A stretch of DNA of 64,000 bases, taken from positions 124,001-188,000 of the forward strand of contig NZ_FRDN01000009.1 in the NCBI RefSeq assembly GCF_900143285.1. Reading direction: 5' to 3'. The translations under genes were made by a program, and so were the position numbers. The notes below the pieces were generated by a model, which was not told where the DNA came from, made no database searches, and saw nothing but the letters and a program-made list of their open reading frames with translations. This DNA is from Desulfitobacterium chlororespirans DSM 11544 (GTDB taxonomy: Bacteria > Bacillota > Desulfitobacteriia > Desulfitobacteriales > Desulfitobacteriaceae). Shown here one piece after another: positions 17,388 through 26,586 of the stretch; position 1 is the first letter of the stretch, and each line of letters opens with the position of its first letter.

Positions 17388-18221
17388 TTAGGCCAGCCCC
17401 TTAACCAAAGCCTGCACAAACCGCACAAACTGCTTCTCAATGCGCTCGGCCGTCTCCATGACCTCGGCATGGCTGAGGCGCTGGGAAAGAATTCCGGCCG
17501 CCATGTTGGTAACACAGGAGATGCCGAGGACCCGCATTCCGCCATGATTAGCTATGATGACTTCAGGGACGGTACTCATACCCACCAGATCAGCCCCTAT
17601 AGTGCGCAGGAAGCGAATTTCTGCCGGGCTTTCATAGCTGGGACCGCTCATCGCCGCATAGATCCCTTCCTGAGGATGGATCCCCACTTCCCGGGCTATG
17701 GTGAGCGCTTTTTGCCGCCACTCCAGATCATACCCTTCACTTAGATCGGGAAAACGAGGACCCAGGTTACTGAGATTGGCTCCACGGAGGGGATTATCTC
17801 CCATCATATTAATATGATCCTTGATCAAAATCAGATCCCCCGGACGGTAAGCAGGGTTAATCCCACCAGCAGCATTGGTCACGATCAGCCCGGATACTCC
17901 CAAAACCTGCATGACCCGAACAGGAAACGTTACGCTTTGCATGGAATACCCTTCATAAAAGTGAAAGCGTCCTTGCATAGCCACCACGGTCTTACCCAGA
18001 ACTTTTCCGAACACCAATTGACCTTTATGTCCCTCAACGGTGGAAACAGGGAAATTGGGGATCTCCTGATAAGGAATGACAACCTTATCTTCAATCAAGT
18101 CCACAAAGCCACCCAGTCCCGAGCCAAGAATAACACCCATTTGGGGCTCTATATTTACTTTTTCAATAATAAACCGCCGGGTTTCGCTGAGTTTGTCCAT
18201 AAATTCTTGCTCACGCATCAT
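17388..18221 (-). CDS. punA: Purine nucleoside phosphorylase (PNP-I, trimeric family)
   Basis: 277 aa. Has GVILGSGLGGFVDLI, the phosphate site MQGRFHFYEGYS, TNAAGGINP and the substrate loop GADLVGMSTVPEVIIANHGG with the Glu and Asn expected of this family. It splits purine nucleosides to base and ribose-1-phosphate. AAAGGAG precedes ATG. In B. subtilis pupG also follows drm (deoB). The ~690 bp of non-coding repeat between deoB and this gene may break or modify co-transcription. Confidence 0.95.
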   Translation of the reverse strand: MMREQEFMDKLSETRRFIIEKVNIEPQMGVILGSGLGGFVDLIEDKVVIPYQEIPNFPVSTVEGHKGQLVFGKVLGKTVVAMQGRFHFYEGYSMQSVTFPVRVMQVLGVSGLIVTNAAGGINPAYRPGDLILIKDHINMMGDNPLRGANLSNLGPRFPDLSEGYDLEWRQKALTIAREVGIHPQEGIYAAMSGPSYESPAEIRFLRTIGADLVGMSTVPEVIIANHGGMRVLGISCVTNMAAGILSQRLSHAEVMETAERIEKQFVRFVQALVKGLA

Positions 18222-18337
18222 AGTGATCGTCTCCTTTAGCCTTTATTTTGAATAGGTGCATTACAGTAGCCGCTCATATCGGCTGCAACAGCAACAGAGA
18301 ATGAAAAACGTCGTTCAGGTCGTGTCGCCTTATCGTC

Positions 18338-18600
18338 CGGGTCGCGTAGCTTTACGCACAACGTTCACTCCATAGCTCCAGGGCTGGTTCACTCGCTTTC
18401 TTAACAGCATCTGCGGCGGATACGTATGCTTTGTAGCTTGCCGCCTTGAGCGAAACTGTCCACTGGACACTTTCGACACCAAACCCCGCTGCTTTCTGCA
18501 TGTTAACCGTGGCTCCGCTACGTTAAGAAAGCCTCGTTCACCCGACCGCCCCTCCGCTAAATCCGTTCGCTTTTGTACGTAAAGCTACGTCTTGCGGGTC
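18338..18600. repeat. Large nested inverted repeat, sharing its left end with repeat copy A
   Basis: Outer arms GCGTAGCTTTACGC (18345-18358) and ACGTAAAGCTACGT (18577-18590) are complementary to each other and each is itself a small hairpin. Inner arms GCTTTCTTAAC (18395-18405) and GTTAAGAAAGC (18522-18532) pair perfectly over 11 bp. The left end (18338-18355) is the same 18-mer that starts copy A at 4638, with one mismatch. It could be a single folded RNA or a palindromic mobile sequence. Confidence 0.6.
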
Positions 18601-18764
18601 TCTTTCAGTTTTTTATCGAGCTCTGAGGCTTGAGTTTTTGTAAGTGGGCGCCTCTTGTGAGCGGTTTATGAGGTCACCTTTAGATCTGCTCTTTTCTTCA
18701 GTGCCTTTCTTAGGTTCGCCGACCATGCCGCTCAAGCGGCGTCGGTAAAGACGGAAAAAGCAGC

Positions 18765-18890
18765 CCAAGGATTTTGCCTTACAAAAGGGAGCGAATTTAA
18801 GCGAGCGGAAACAAACTTCACGAAGTGCTTTCCGCGTTAGTTTTGTCCGCGCAGCTTATGGAGCAACCGATGTAAAGCAAAATCCTGGAG
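18765..18890. repeat. Dispersed palindromic intergenic repeat, copy B (short form)
   Basis: Left arm 18767-18783 (AAGGATTTTGCCTTACA) pairs with right arm 18871-18888 (TGTAAAGCAAAATCCTGG). Inner arms GCGGAAACAAACT and AGTTTTGTCCGC extend the hairpin. It shares a 26-base identical block and a 57-base near-identical block with copy A, but lacks copy A's central ~190 bp. It ends 21 bases from the deoB stop. Confidence 0.75.
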
Positions 18891-18910
18891 ACCCAGCTTG
18901 CGGACCTTCT

Positions 18911-20077
18911 TCAAACCAATTCCCCCCAAAAACTCTGCCCATTGGCTAACTCTTCCGTCCCCAAATACTCAGCAATAGTAGCCCCCAAATCGGCAAAAGA
19001 AGATCTGATTCCCAGATCCCTTCCGGGCACAACCTTTTTCCCATAGACCAGTAAAGGGACATACTCCCGGGAATGGTCCGTGCTTTCCGTGGTGGGATCA
19101 CAACCATGGTCGGCGGTGATGAAGAGGATATCCTCCTCCTCAAGTGAAGCGAGGATTTCCGGCAATCTCCCGTCAAACTCCTCAAGGGCCTGAGCATAGT
19201 TCTCCACATCATTGCGATGACCGTAAAGCATATCAAAATCCACCAGATTGGTCATGATCAAGCCCGGCTTCTTCTCCTTGATAAAGGCCAGGGTCTTCTC
19301 CACGCCATCCCTGTTCCCCTTGCTGGCAAGATGATCTGTGACCCCATGGCCTGCGTAAATGTCTTTGATTTTTCCTACAGCCATGACCTGAAGTCCTTTT
19401 TCCTGCACCCTATCCAGGAGGATTTTGTGGGGCGGTTCAATGGCATAATCATGGCGATTGGTAGTCCGGTAGAAGTTTCCTTCCTCGCCTGAAAAGGGGC
19501 GGGCGATGACTCGGCCTACTCTTAAATCCCCCTCCAGCATTTCCCGGGCTGTCCCGCAGATTCGATATAATTCCTCTAAAGGGATCACCTCTTCATGGGC
19601 CGCGATCTGAAACACTGAATCTGCTGATGTGTAGACGATGGGTTTCCCCGTCAGCACATGCTCCTGTCCCAGGCGCTGAATGATTTCTGTGCCGGAAGCC
19701 ACTTCATTGCCTATGACCTGGCGGCCGATGCGCTCCGCAAAAGCTTGGAGAAAATCCTCCGGAAAACCCTTGGAAAAGGTAGGAAAGGCCCTTTCCAGGA
19801 CCACACCGGCTATTTCCCAATGTCCCGTAGTGGTATCCTTGCCGGGGGACTTTTCCGCCATTTTTCCATAACAGCCTTGAGGGCTTGCCTCAGGGTCCAC
19901 CCCTTGGATAGGTGCAATATTGCCCAGACCTAATCTCTGAAGATGAGGCAAATGAAGACCTCCGCGGGCCTTGGCAATATTGCCTAAGGTATTGCTGCCC
20001 ACATCTCCGTATTCATGGGCATCGGGCATTTCACCGATCCCCACACTATCTAAAACAATCAAGATGGCTCGTTTCAA
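18911..20077 (-). CDS. deoB: Phosphopentomutase
   Basis: 388 aa. Alkaline-phosphatase superfamily: [15 protein letters not shown] with the metal-binding Asp, DTTTGHWE (nucleophile Thr), [13 protein letters not shown], and [12 protein letters not shown] and [12 protein letters not shown] for the second metal site. Interconverts (deoxy)ribose-1- and 5-phosphate, linking punA/pdp products to the pentose phosphate pathway. The start is a TTG (GGAGGAAG ten bases before). It follows xerD by ~95 bases, as in Bacillus (ripX-drm-pupG). Confidence 0.96.
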   Translation of the reverse strand: MKRAILIVLDSVGIGEMPDAHEYGDVGSNTLGNIAKARGGLHLPHLQRLGLGNIAPIQGVDPEASPQGCYGKMAEKSPGKDTTTGHWEIAGVVLERAFPTFSKGFPEDFLQAFAERIGRQVIGNEVASGTEIIQRLGQEHVLTGKPIVYTSADSVFQIAAHEEVIPLEELYRICGTAREMLEGDLRVGRVIARPFSGEEGNFYRTTNRHDYAIEPPHKILLDRVQEKGLQVMAVGKIKDIYAGHGVTDHLASKGNRDGVEKTLAFIKEKKPGLIMTNLVDFDMLYGHRNDVENYAQALEEFDGRLPEILASLEEEDILFITADHGCDPTTESTDHSREYVPLLVYGKKVVPGRDLGIRSSFADLGATIAEYLGTEELANGQSFWGELV

Positions 20078-20171
20078 AAAGCGCTTCCTCCTTTAATTTC
20101 GTTAAACTTATCAACTCGTTAAACTTATCAATCCATTAAAACTTATCAATCCTATTAAATTTTATCACATC

Positions 20172-21140
20172 TTAATCAGCCCGGGGATGGGCTTTGCGGA
20201 ATACTTCCAACAGCCTTTGCCGGGAAAGATGGGTATAAATCTGGGTCGTGGCAATATCGGCATGCCCCAGCATTTCCTGGACGGAGCGTAAATCCGCTCC
20301 ATGATCCAAGAGATGAGTAGCAAAACTGTGTCTGAATTTATGGGGATAAATATTTTCCTGAACGCCATGGTTTTGTGCCCACTTTTTGAGGATATCCCAA
20401 ACCCCTTGCCGGGTCAGAGCCGTACCTCGGGAATTAAGGAAGAGGACTTCCGTTTTATGTTTTCCCCTCAGGTGTTCCCGATCATGCTCCAGATAATCCT
20501 GCAAAACCTCAAGGGCATATTCTCCGATGGGGACAATCCGTTCTTTGTTCCCCTTGCCCCGGCAGCGCAGGGTCCTCGTCTCAAAGATGATATCTGAAAC
20601 CTTTAAGCCCACCAGTTCGGAGACACGCAAGCCACAACCATAGAGTACCTCAATCATGGCCATATTACGCATCAATAGTCCTTTATCTTTCCCCTCAGGG
20701 TCAGCGTTCCCAGCTCTTTTACCGCTCTTGTCATGTTTGGGCCATTCTTTGTCCCGATCTCCTCCCTCACCCATAAGCTTGCCGATCGACCCTTCAGACA
20801 GAACATGGGGCAGATGCTGTTCAAGCTTCGGAGTGCTCAGGTATTCGGTGGGATCATCTTCCCGCATCTCCTCTCCTAAGAGAAAAGCAAAGAAACCCCG
20901 CAGGGTTGCGAGGTACCGTGCCAATGTGCGGGCAGACCTCCCCTGGTTCTTCTCCTGAAGAAGAAATAAGAAAAGGTCGTTGCCCTCACAAGCTATAATG
21001 TTTTTCCCACGTTGTTGAAGAAAGGCTGTGAATTTCCGTAAATCACGCTCATAGCTGTTTCGGGTATTGGGGGAAAGTCCTCGTTCCACATTAAGGTAGA
21101 TCAAATATTTCTTAAGCCAAGCTTCGGTTTGAACCTCCAC
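20172..21140 (-). CDS. xerD: Site-specific tyrosine recombinase XerD, with an internal charged insertion
   Basis: 322 aa, about 25 longer than typical XerD. N-terminal SAM-like core-binding domain (1-105), catalytic domain with Arg172 in GCGLRVSELVGL, HKFRHSFATHLLDHG, the second His in MLGHADIATT and the nucleophile Tyr in IYTHLS. It resolves chromosome dimers at dif with XerC or alone. Residues ~124-154 (rich in D/K/G, containing EWPKHDKSGKRAG) are an insertion in the linker between the domains. The start is a GTG after GGGAGGG. Context (deoB next) supports XerD over XerC. Confidence 0.88.
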   Translation of the reverse strand: MEVQTEAWLKKYLIYLNVERGLSPNTRNSYERDLRKFTAFLQQRGKNIIACEGNDLFLFLLQEKNQGRSARTLARYLATLRGFFAFLLGEEMREDDPTEYLSTPKLEQHLPHVLSEGSIGKLMGEGGDRDKEWPKHDKSGKRAGNADPEGKDKGLLMRNMAMIEVLYGCGLRVSELVGLKVSDIIFETRTLRCRGKGNKERIVPIGEYALEVLQDYLEHDREHLRGKHKTEVLFLNSRGTALTRQGVWDILKKWAQNHGVQENIYPHKFRHSFATHLLDHGADLRSVQEMLGHADIATTQIYTHLSRQRLLEVFRKAHPRAD

Positions 21141-21212
21141 AGCAATCCCTCCCTCGCTTAGAAAGTTCTACAAGAGGGAAAGGTTTTCCTGCGGGTTTAA
21201 ACCGGCGGATCC

Positions 21213-21443
21213 CTATCTTTTTATATCAGGAAAAAGCTGTATGACAAATTCGCTCCACACCGTGCCTTCCTCTTCAACCCGCATCGGGTTGCCGCTGGGC
21301 TTCTCATCTTTGTCCCCTTGGGATGTAAGCAAGAGGCTGCAGACCGTGACCAGCTTGGGCAGCATGACGGCCAGCAGCATCATTAAAATAACGATCCGGG
21401 CGATAGTGAAAAGAAACTCCGGCCAGCTTTTACCTCTCTGCAT
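21213..21443 (-). CDS. Small single-pass membrane protein, 76 aa
   Basis: The ATG at 21443 has GGGGGT seven bases upstream and begins MQRGKSWPEF. One membrane segment (about residues 14-38, ARIVILMMLLAVMLPKLVTV) is followed by an acidic hydrophilic tail (GDKDEKPSGNPMRVEEEGT). I do not recognise it. It follows the activase gene by 25 bases and may be the last gene of the dehydratase operon, or precede xerD in its own unit. Confidence 0.55.
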   Translation of the reverse strand: MQRGKSWPEFLFTIARIVILMMLLAVMLPKLVTVCSLLLTSQGDKDEKPSGNPMRVEEEGTVWSEFVIQLFPDIKR

Positions 21444-21468
21444 AACTTCGACCCCCAATCCCTAAAAT

Positions 21469-22254
21469 TTATGCAGAGGGGGATTGTCTTGATGCCATTA
21501 AGGCCGCTCCCAAAGCGGCAGTGATCGAGGGTTCACTATACACCAGCAGAGGATGGCTCAATTGTCGGCGGAGCGCAGCCAGCACCCCCTGATTGCGGGC
21601 TACCCCGCCGGTAAACACAATATCCGGCACTAAGCCGATCCGCTGTGCTAAAGATGCTACACGGCTGGCCACGGATTCACAGACCCCGGCCAGTATATCC
21701 TCTTTCGGCTTTCCTGCCGACACATGCGTAATCACTTCCGATTCTGCAAAGACCGTACAAAAGGAGGATATGGCCGTGGGATTCCGAGACGTTGCCGCAA
21801 GACTTCCTATGTCATTCAGACTAATTTCCAGAGCCGAGGCCATGACTTCGAGAAAGCGGCCTGTTCCCGCCGCGCATTTGTCATTCATGGCAAAATCCAC
21901 GACTTTTCCGTTAGGCAACATTTGAATCACCTTGCTGTCCTGTCCCCCGATATCAATAATAGTGCGGGCGGTGGGAAAAAGGTGGTGAATTCCTCTGGCC
22001 TGACAGGTGATTTCCGATACTTCCCGGTCGGCGGGAAAAGTAATCCTCCCGTATCCGGTAGCAACCGTCCCGCCCACATCCTCCCGGCCAAGCCCTGACT
22101 CCGCCAGCAGCTTAGCCACCATCTGAACCGCCACTTCCCGTCCGCTATACCCGGCCCGGGCTGTATCATAAGCGACCATCTTAGTTTCCTGATCGATAAG
22201 AACGACTTTCACCGTCAGGGAGCCGATATCCACCCCAATATATACCTTGGCCAT
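21469..22254 (-). CDS. 2-hydroxyacyl-CoA dehydratase activator (archerase, HgdC-like)
   Basis: 261 aa, the length of HgdC. GVDIGSLTVKVVLID, DIGGQDSKVI, C127 in NDKCAAGTG and C166 in SSFCTVFAES; both cysteine positions are those that hold the bridging [4Fe-4S] cluster in Acidaminococcus HgdC. It uses ATP to drive an electron into the dehydratase encoded by the next two upstream genes. The two subunit genes and this activator are separated by 25 bases or less, so they form a complete dehydratase system. Confidence 0.92.
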   Translation of the reverse strand: MAKVYIGVDIGSLTVKVVLIDQETKMVAYDTARAGYSGREVAVQMVAKLLAESGLGREDVGGTVATGYGRITFPADREVSEITCQARGIHHLFPTARTIIDIGGQDSKVIQMLPNGKVVDFAMNDKCAAGTGRFLEVMASALEISLNDIGSLAATSRNPTAISSFCTVFAESEVITHVSAGKPKEDILAGVCESVASRVASLAQRIGLVPDIVFTGGVARNQGVLAALRRQLSHPLLVYSEPSITAALGAALMASRQSPSA

Positions 22255-22278
22255 ACCTTCCCTCTTTCCTTTGCCACC

Positions 22279-23508
22279 TCAATCGAAGGTCTCCAAAAAG
22301 GCCTGAACACGATTGCGGATGGGTTCTTCTGCATAAGCCCGGGGATCAGCCATATCGGCTTCGATCATCAATCCCGGAACACCCGTCTCCATCATGACTC
22401 TTCTGCGGATAACCTCCTGGACCAGAGAATAGGGCTTACAGGAGCGATTGGAGTGCATTACGAATCCATCGGCCTGATAGTCCCGAATGAGCTGCACCAG
22501 TTGTTTGGTGCGGAATTCCGGGGAACGGTTCAGGAAAACTTCCGTATAGGTAGCGGCCAGACTTTCCAAGGGGGTACCCGGTGCCTGCTCCATGGCCCAG
22601 CCGCCGCTATAGGTATCGGTGACAAAGCATGCTCCCCGCTCCGTGAACATCTTATTAAAACTGAATACTTTAGGCCAAATCGCAATGTTATCCCAAACCA
22701 AACGAATCCGTTCATTTTCCACTGCTCCCTGGGCCAGGGCCTCCCGTTCCCTGACCTCATCACGAAAGAGCCGGTAATAATCCCGCCCCGCCTTGGTTCC
22801 CCTCATCACCACGATAGGAGCCATGTGGATAAAGAGATCGGGAGCATTCAGAGGTGAAGGACGGGATTGACAAGCCTGACGGGCTTCTTTCCATAGACCG
22901 GTGGTTTCCCGGCTGAACTCCATCTGCTTCTCCAGTTCGCTTTCGTCCAAGGTCCTGCCGGTAATTTTCTCCAGCTCTGCAACCATGGCCTTAAGCTGCT
23001 CCAGGACATAATTCCTGGCCTGCGACCTCATCTCTCCCGTCAGGTAAGGAGTATCCAGCACCAGCAGGGGAACTTTAAAGTGCCGGGCCAGCACTTCATA
23101 CCACTTTAAGACTGTACCGCAGATATTATTGCAAGCCACCAGCAGATCGGGCTTGGGCATCCCTCCTAAAGGGGCCAGATCCGGCCGCAAAACCCCACCG
23201 ATATTGGAGCGGGCATAGGAGCATAGATCCTGGGAATAGCCTGCCGCTTCCGCCACCTGGCATAATTGGGCCGTAGCTTTATTGGTGCTGTAAATAGCAG
23301 CGTATTGCTCCGGGTAGGCCGGATGAATCTTAAAAGCGCGCAAAATTTCCACAGGAGCGCCGCTGGTTACCCAGGCAATCCTGCGGCCCATCGGCTTACC
23401 CCAATAGCGGTGATACCCGGTTAAAATATAGTAACGCTTCATGGTTTTCTTCAGAGTATCGGTACTGCGCAGGGGACGATAATTCCGTTGCTGCGTCTTC
23501 TGGGTCAT
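22279..23508 (-). CDS. 2-hydroxyacyl-CoA dehydratase subunit (HgdA/FldB-like)
   Basis: 409 aa. The start is the ATG at 23508, which overlaps the previous stop (ATGA) and follows GAGGGGAGG; the open frame extends 61 codons further but overlaps the other subunit. Family marks: IAWVTSGAPVEIL, and cysteines in DLCSYARSNIG, VACNNICGTVL and MHSNRSCKPYSL, which would ligate one [4Fe-4S] cluster. It forms a heterodimer with the adjacent subunit that dehydrates (R)-2-hydroxyacyl-CoA to enoyl-CoA by a ketyl radical. The substrate (hydroxyglutaryl, lactoyl, phenyllactyl or other) cannot be fixed by eye. Confidence 0.88.
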   Translation of the reverse strand: MTQKTQQRNYRPLRSTDTLKKTMKRYYILTGYHRYWGKPMGRRIAWVTSGAPVEILRAFKIHPAYPEQYAAIYSTNKATAQLCQVAEAAGYSQDLCSYARSNIGGVLRPDLAPLGGMPKPDLLVACNNICGTVLKWYEVLARHFKVPLLVLDTPYLTGEMRSQARNYVLEQLKAMVAELEKITGRTLDESELEKQMEFSRETTGLWKEARQACQSRPSPLNAPDLFIHMAPIVVMRGTKAGRDYYRLFRDEVREREALAQGAVENERIRLVWDNIAIWPKVFSFNKMFTERGACFVTDTYSGGWAMEQAPGTPLESLAATYTEVFLNRSPEFRTKQLVQLIRDYQADGFVMHSNRSCKPYSLVQEVIRRRVMMETGVPGLMIEADMADPRAYAEEPIRNRVQAFLETFD

Positions 23509-24665
23509 GCTTGTGCCCTCCCCTCCGAATCTGAAGACCGGTTCTCCAGAATGCTCTCCAAGAATGCCTGCAGCCGGGTCCTCTCCTGCCCCCCTACATC
23601 CGCTCCCTCCAGTTCCAGAACCAAGGTACGAACCCCCCGGTTCTGGAGGGTTTCCGCCAAGGGAACCGCATCCCAGGCATGGGGTTCGCAATACTTGCGG
23701 ATGACCAGCACCGCACCTTCCACCTGCCGCCGGGAGGCTAAATTCCCCAAATACTCCAGGCGGGCATTGAGGCTTTGATTCTTACAGGGACAGGGAGGCA
23801 TATCCTCATAACGCTTCACCAGATCATACCAGGGGTCAGACGATTCCTCCATCGGGGGTCCGGAGTAGTGGCGGTAACCCGTACAGGTGTCATCCACCAC
23901 GACCCGCCCCCCCAGTTCCTCGATCATAGCATACAAATGATCATTCTCCAGAACAGCCCCCGTAACCATCAAGCGCGCTCTTGAACCGGATTCCTCCGCC
24001 CTGGCATAGAGTTCAGGGAGCACCTCATCCAGGACTTCCGCATAGATTGCCCTGGGCATGAGCTGCCCGGCCCGCAGCAGGGCCGCCGTCAGGGGGGAAG
24101 GCAATTTTCCCCGCAGCTCCTCCACTTCGTTAACCTTTTCCCTGATGCGCCGGCATAAGCGGATAGCTTCCCTCAAGCTCTCCTCTGTGGGTTCATGGCC
24201 GGTCAGCCTTTGCAATTGCTCCCAGGCCCTTTTGGCCTCCTCCTGATAATACTGATTAGCTCCGGCTGCTTTAAGCATGACAGGAGGAACCATATTGATG
24301 ATATTTTGTTTGCCGGCAAACTCCCAAATACCGCTTAAACACTGCATGGTATCACAGGTATGGACAAAGCCGACCCCCAGCAGATCTTCCCAGCGGCCCT
24401 GTAACTCCATATCCAATATCCCCCGGGCTAAAGAGCAGGAAAAAGGAGGCAGTTCCGCAGGGGTCCGCTGGGCGGAATCCGGCAAAAGGCGCAGGGGCTC
24501 AAGACCAAAGGCCATAATCAGTTCTTCCGGAAAATAGGAACATAGTATTCCCAAAAAACGGTGATTGGGATAGCGGGTTTTGCGTTTTGAGCCCTTAAGG
24601 GCGGACTCCTCCAACAGTAAGCTTAGTGAATCTCTTTTCTCCTCAGGCACACTCCATTCCATCAT
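23505..24665 (-). CDS. 2-hydroxyacyl-CoA dehydratase subunit (HgdB/FldC-like)
   Basis: 386 aa. YPNHRFLGILCSYFPEELIMAFGLEPLRLL is the family's N-terminal region; other cysteines are in FSCSLARGIL, HTCDTMQCLSG, PPCPCKN and RKYCEPHAWD. It pairs with the downstream subunit. The short gap (24 bases) after the acyl-CoA ligase gene indicates one operon: ligase, two subunits, activator. Confidence 0.88.
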   Translation of the reverse strand: MMEWSVPEEKRDSLSLLLEESALKGSKRKTRYPNHRFLGILCSYFPEELIMAFGLEPLRLLPDSAQRTPAELPPFSCSLARGILDMELQGRWEDLLGVGFVHTCDTMQCLSGIWEFAGKQNIINMVPPVMLKAAGANQYYQEEAKRAWEQLQRLTGHEPTEESLREAIRLCRRIREKVNEVEELRGKLPSPLTAALLRAGQLMPRAIYAEVLDEVLPELYARAEESGSRARLMVTGAVLENDHLYAMIEELGGRVVVDDTCTGYRHYSGPPMEESSDPWYDLVKRYEDMPPCPCKNQSLNARLEYLGNLASRRQVEGAVLVIRKYCEPHAWDAVPLAETLQNRGVRTLVLELEGADVGGQERTRLQAFLESILENRSSDSEGRAQA

Positions 24666-24689
24666 CGGGGCATCCTCCTAACTTTGCAT

Positions 24690-26441
24690 CTATTGTGTTG
24701 ATGCCACTTCCTTGGAAGCCTGTTTTGCTTCCCCTTCTGCAGGAGGAATGTCCCGTAAGGCCCGGCGCAGGATCTTACCAATAGCCGTCTTGGGTAAATC
24801 GGTACGGAATTCCACCGTTTTAGGAACTTTATAAGGGACCAGGTGTTTGCGGCAAAAGGCGATGATATCCTGTTCTGTAGCGGCAGCTCCATCTTTAAGA
24901 CTGACAAACGCCACCACCTTTTCCCCGCTGTAACCGTCCTTAACCCCGATCACACAGGCTTCCTTAACCGCCGGATGTTCATACAGTACATCCTCCACTT
25001 CCCGGGGATAGACATTGAAGCCACCGGTGATAATCATATCCTTTTTACGGTCCACAAGATAAAAATACCCGTCTTCATCCATGGTCGCGATATCTCCGGT
25101 GTATAGCCAGCCATCCCTTAAAGCGTAGGCCGTCTCTTCCGGCCGGTTATAGTAGCCGAGCATTAAGTCCGGACACTGAATCACCAGTTCCCCCGATTCA
25201 CCAGGGGCCAGATCCTCTTCACCCTTGTCAATATCCCTGATTTTGAAATTCACATCCGGGAAAGGGAAACCGATGCTGCCGGTTCTGTTTTCACCACGTA
25301 AGGGGTTACAGCAGAGGGCATTGACTCCTTCAGTAAGGCCGTACCCTTCCATCAGCCGGGCTCCGGTAAGCTCTTCAAAGCTTCTCTTCACCTCGGGGGC
25401 CAGAGCAGCCGCTCCCACGAAACACCCCACTAAGGAGGAAAGACTATAGCGTTTTAATTGAGGGTAATTGATCATGCCTATATACATCGTCGGAACTCCG
25501 GCAAAATACGTGGGCTTATGCTTGTGAATAGCCTTCAAGACATCCTTCGCTTCAAACCGGGGGATCAGAATCGTGGAAGCTCCGGAGAATAAGGGGGCAT
25601 TCATGCATACGGACATGCCAAACCCATGAAAGGCCGGGAGAACGGTAACCAAACGATCCTTGCTGCCCATTTGAACCCAGGCTATCGCTTGATAAGCATT
25701 GGCGAGCAAGCCATAATGGGAAAGCATCACTCCCTTGGGGCGTCCGGTAGTGCCGCCGGTATAGATAAGGACCGCTATATCCTTACGAACATCTACTTTT
25801 TGGGACGGATAATCTCTCAGCACGGAACCGTTGCCCTCATTCAGCAGATCCTTAAACCTCCTGGCAACTTTGAGGCGTTCCTTACCTCCCGGGGGCAGCT
25901 TCCGTGTGAATGGATAAAGAAATTTAAGAGGAAAAGGCATATACTCATTGAGGGCCGTGTAGAAGGTATGCTTCAGCAATTGAGCCTCCCCGGCCTGATG
26001 ACAAATGTCTCTCACATTTTCCAGCCGCTCTGCCAGAAGATCCAGGCAAATGGCTGCTTTGACCTGAGCATCCCGAAAGATATGCAATAATTCTGATTCG
26101 GTACTGAGAGGATTGACAGGAACGACCACCCCACCAATGGCAAGGATAGCATAATAAGCAATCACGTATTGGGGACAATTAGCCAGCAAAAGGGCCACCC
26201 GATCCCCGGGATCAATACCCAGCTTTTGCAGGGAATCTGCCAAGCGTTCAACTTTATTGCCCAAATCACTGTAACTCATTTTTTTATTAAAATAGATCAG
26301 GGCAACCTCTCCGGAATTTTTTTGCGCACTTTTGCGGAATAACGCATCCACCGTCTCTTCAGGATAGCTTAGGTCATGGGGAACCTGTTGGTCGTATTGA
26401 GCTCTCCAGGGAAATTCATGCCTTTTATTTTCCTGACTCAT
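24690..26441 (-). CDS. AMP-forming acyl-CoA synthetase (long-chain fatty-acid-CoA ligase type)
   Basis: 583 aa from the ATG at 26441 (GGGAGGT seven bases upstream). Adenylation motifs: IYTGGTTGRPKGVMLSH (A3), GYGLTEG (A5), YTGDIATMDEDGYFY (A7), VDRKKDMIITGGFNVYPREVE (A8) and PKTAIGKILRR with the catalytic Lys (A10). It activates a carboxylic acid to its CoA ester. Given the following dehydratase genes, it may supply their substrate or a related acyl-CoA. Chain length is not deducible. Confidence 0.9.
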   Translation of the reverse strand: MSQENKRHEFPWRAQYDQQVPHDLSYPEETVDALFRKSAQKNSGEVALIYFNKKMSYSDLGNKVERLADSLQKLGIDPGDRVALLLANCPQYVIAYYAILAIGGVVVPVNPLSTESELLHIFRDAQVKAAICLDLLAERLENVRDICHQAGEAQLLKHTFYTALNEYMPFPLKFLYPFTRKLPPGGKERLKVARRFKDLLNEGNGSVLRDYPSQKVDVRKDIAVLIYTGGTTGRPKGVMLSHYGLLANAYQAIAWVQMGSKDRLVTVLPAFHGFGMSVCMNAPLFSGASTILIPRFEAKDVLKAIHKHKPTYFAGVPTMYIGMINYPQLKRYSLSSLVGCFVGAAALAPEVKRSFEELTGARLMEGYGLTEGVNALCCNPLRGENRTGSIGFPFPDVNFKIRDIDKGEEDLAPGESGELVIQCPDLMLGYYNRPEETAYALRDGWLYTGDIATMDEDGYFYLVDRKKDMIITGGFNVYPREVEDVLYEHPAVKEACVIGVKDGYSGEKVVAFVSLKDGAAATEQDIIAFCRKHLVPYKVPKTVEFRTDLPKTAIGKILRRALRDIPPAEGEAKQASKEVASTQ

Positions 26442-26586
26442 GAGTATACCTCCCGCTTCCATTAACATGGTTCTTTTCTTCTAACCCTTAATCCCGGACA
26501 CCCTGATTTCTATAATGAGCTCACCGCTTTTATCTTTCTCCAGCCATGAGCCAAACCTTTTGCGGCCTCATCGACCTTATGGGCGA

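Larger units (their letters stand above)
18222..18910. other. ~690-bp non-coding region dominated by nested palindromes
   Basis: No open frame with a ribosome binding site. Two palindromic blocks are listed separately (18338-18600 and 18765-18890). Between them (18601-18764) are smaller GC-rich inverted repeats such as GCCGCT/AGCGGC at 18727-18740. The region interrupts the otherwise compact deoB-punA-pdp arrangement. Confidence 0.7.
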
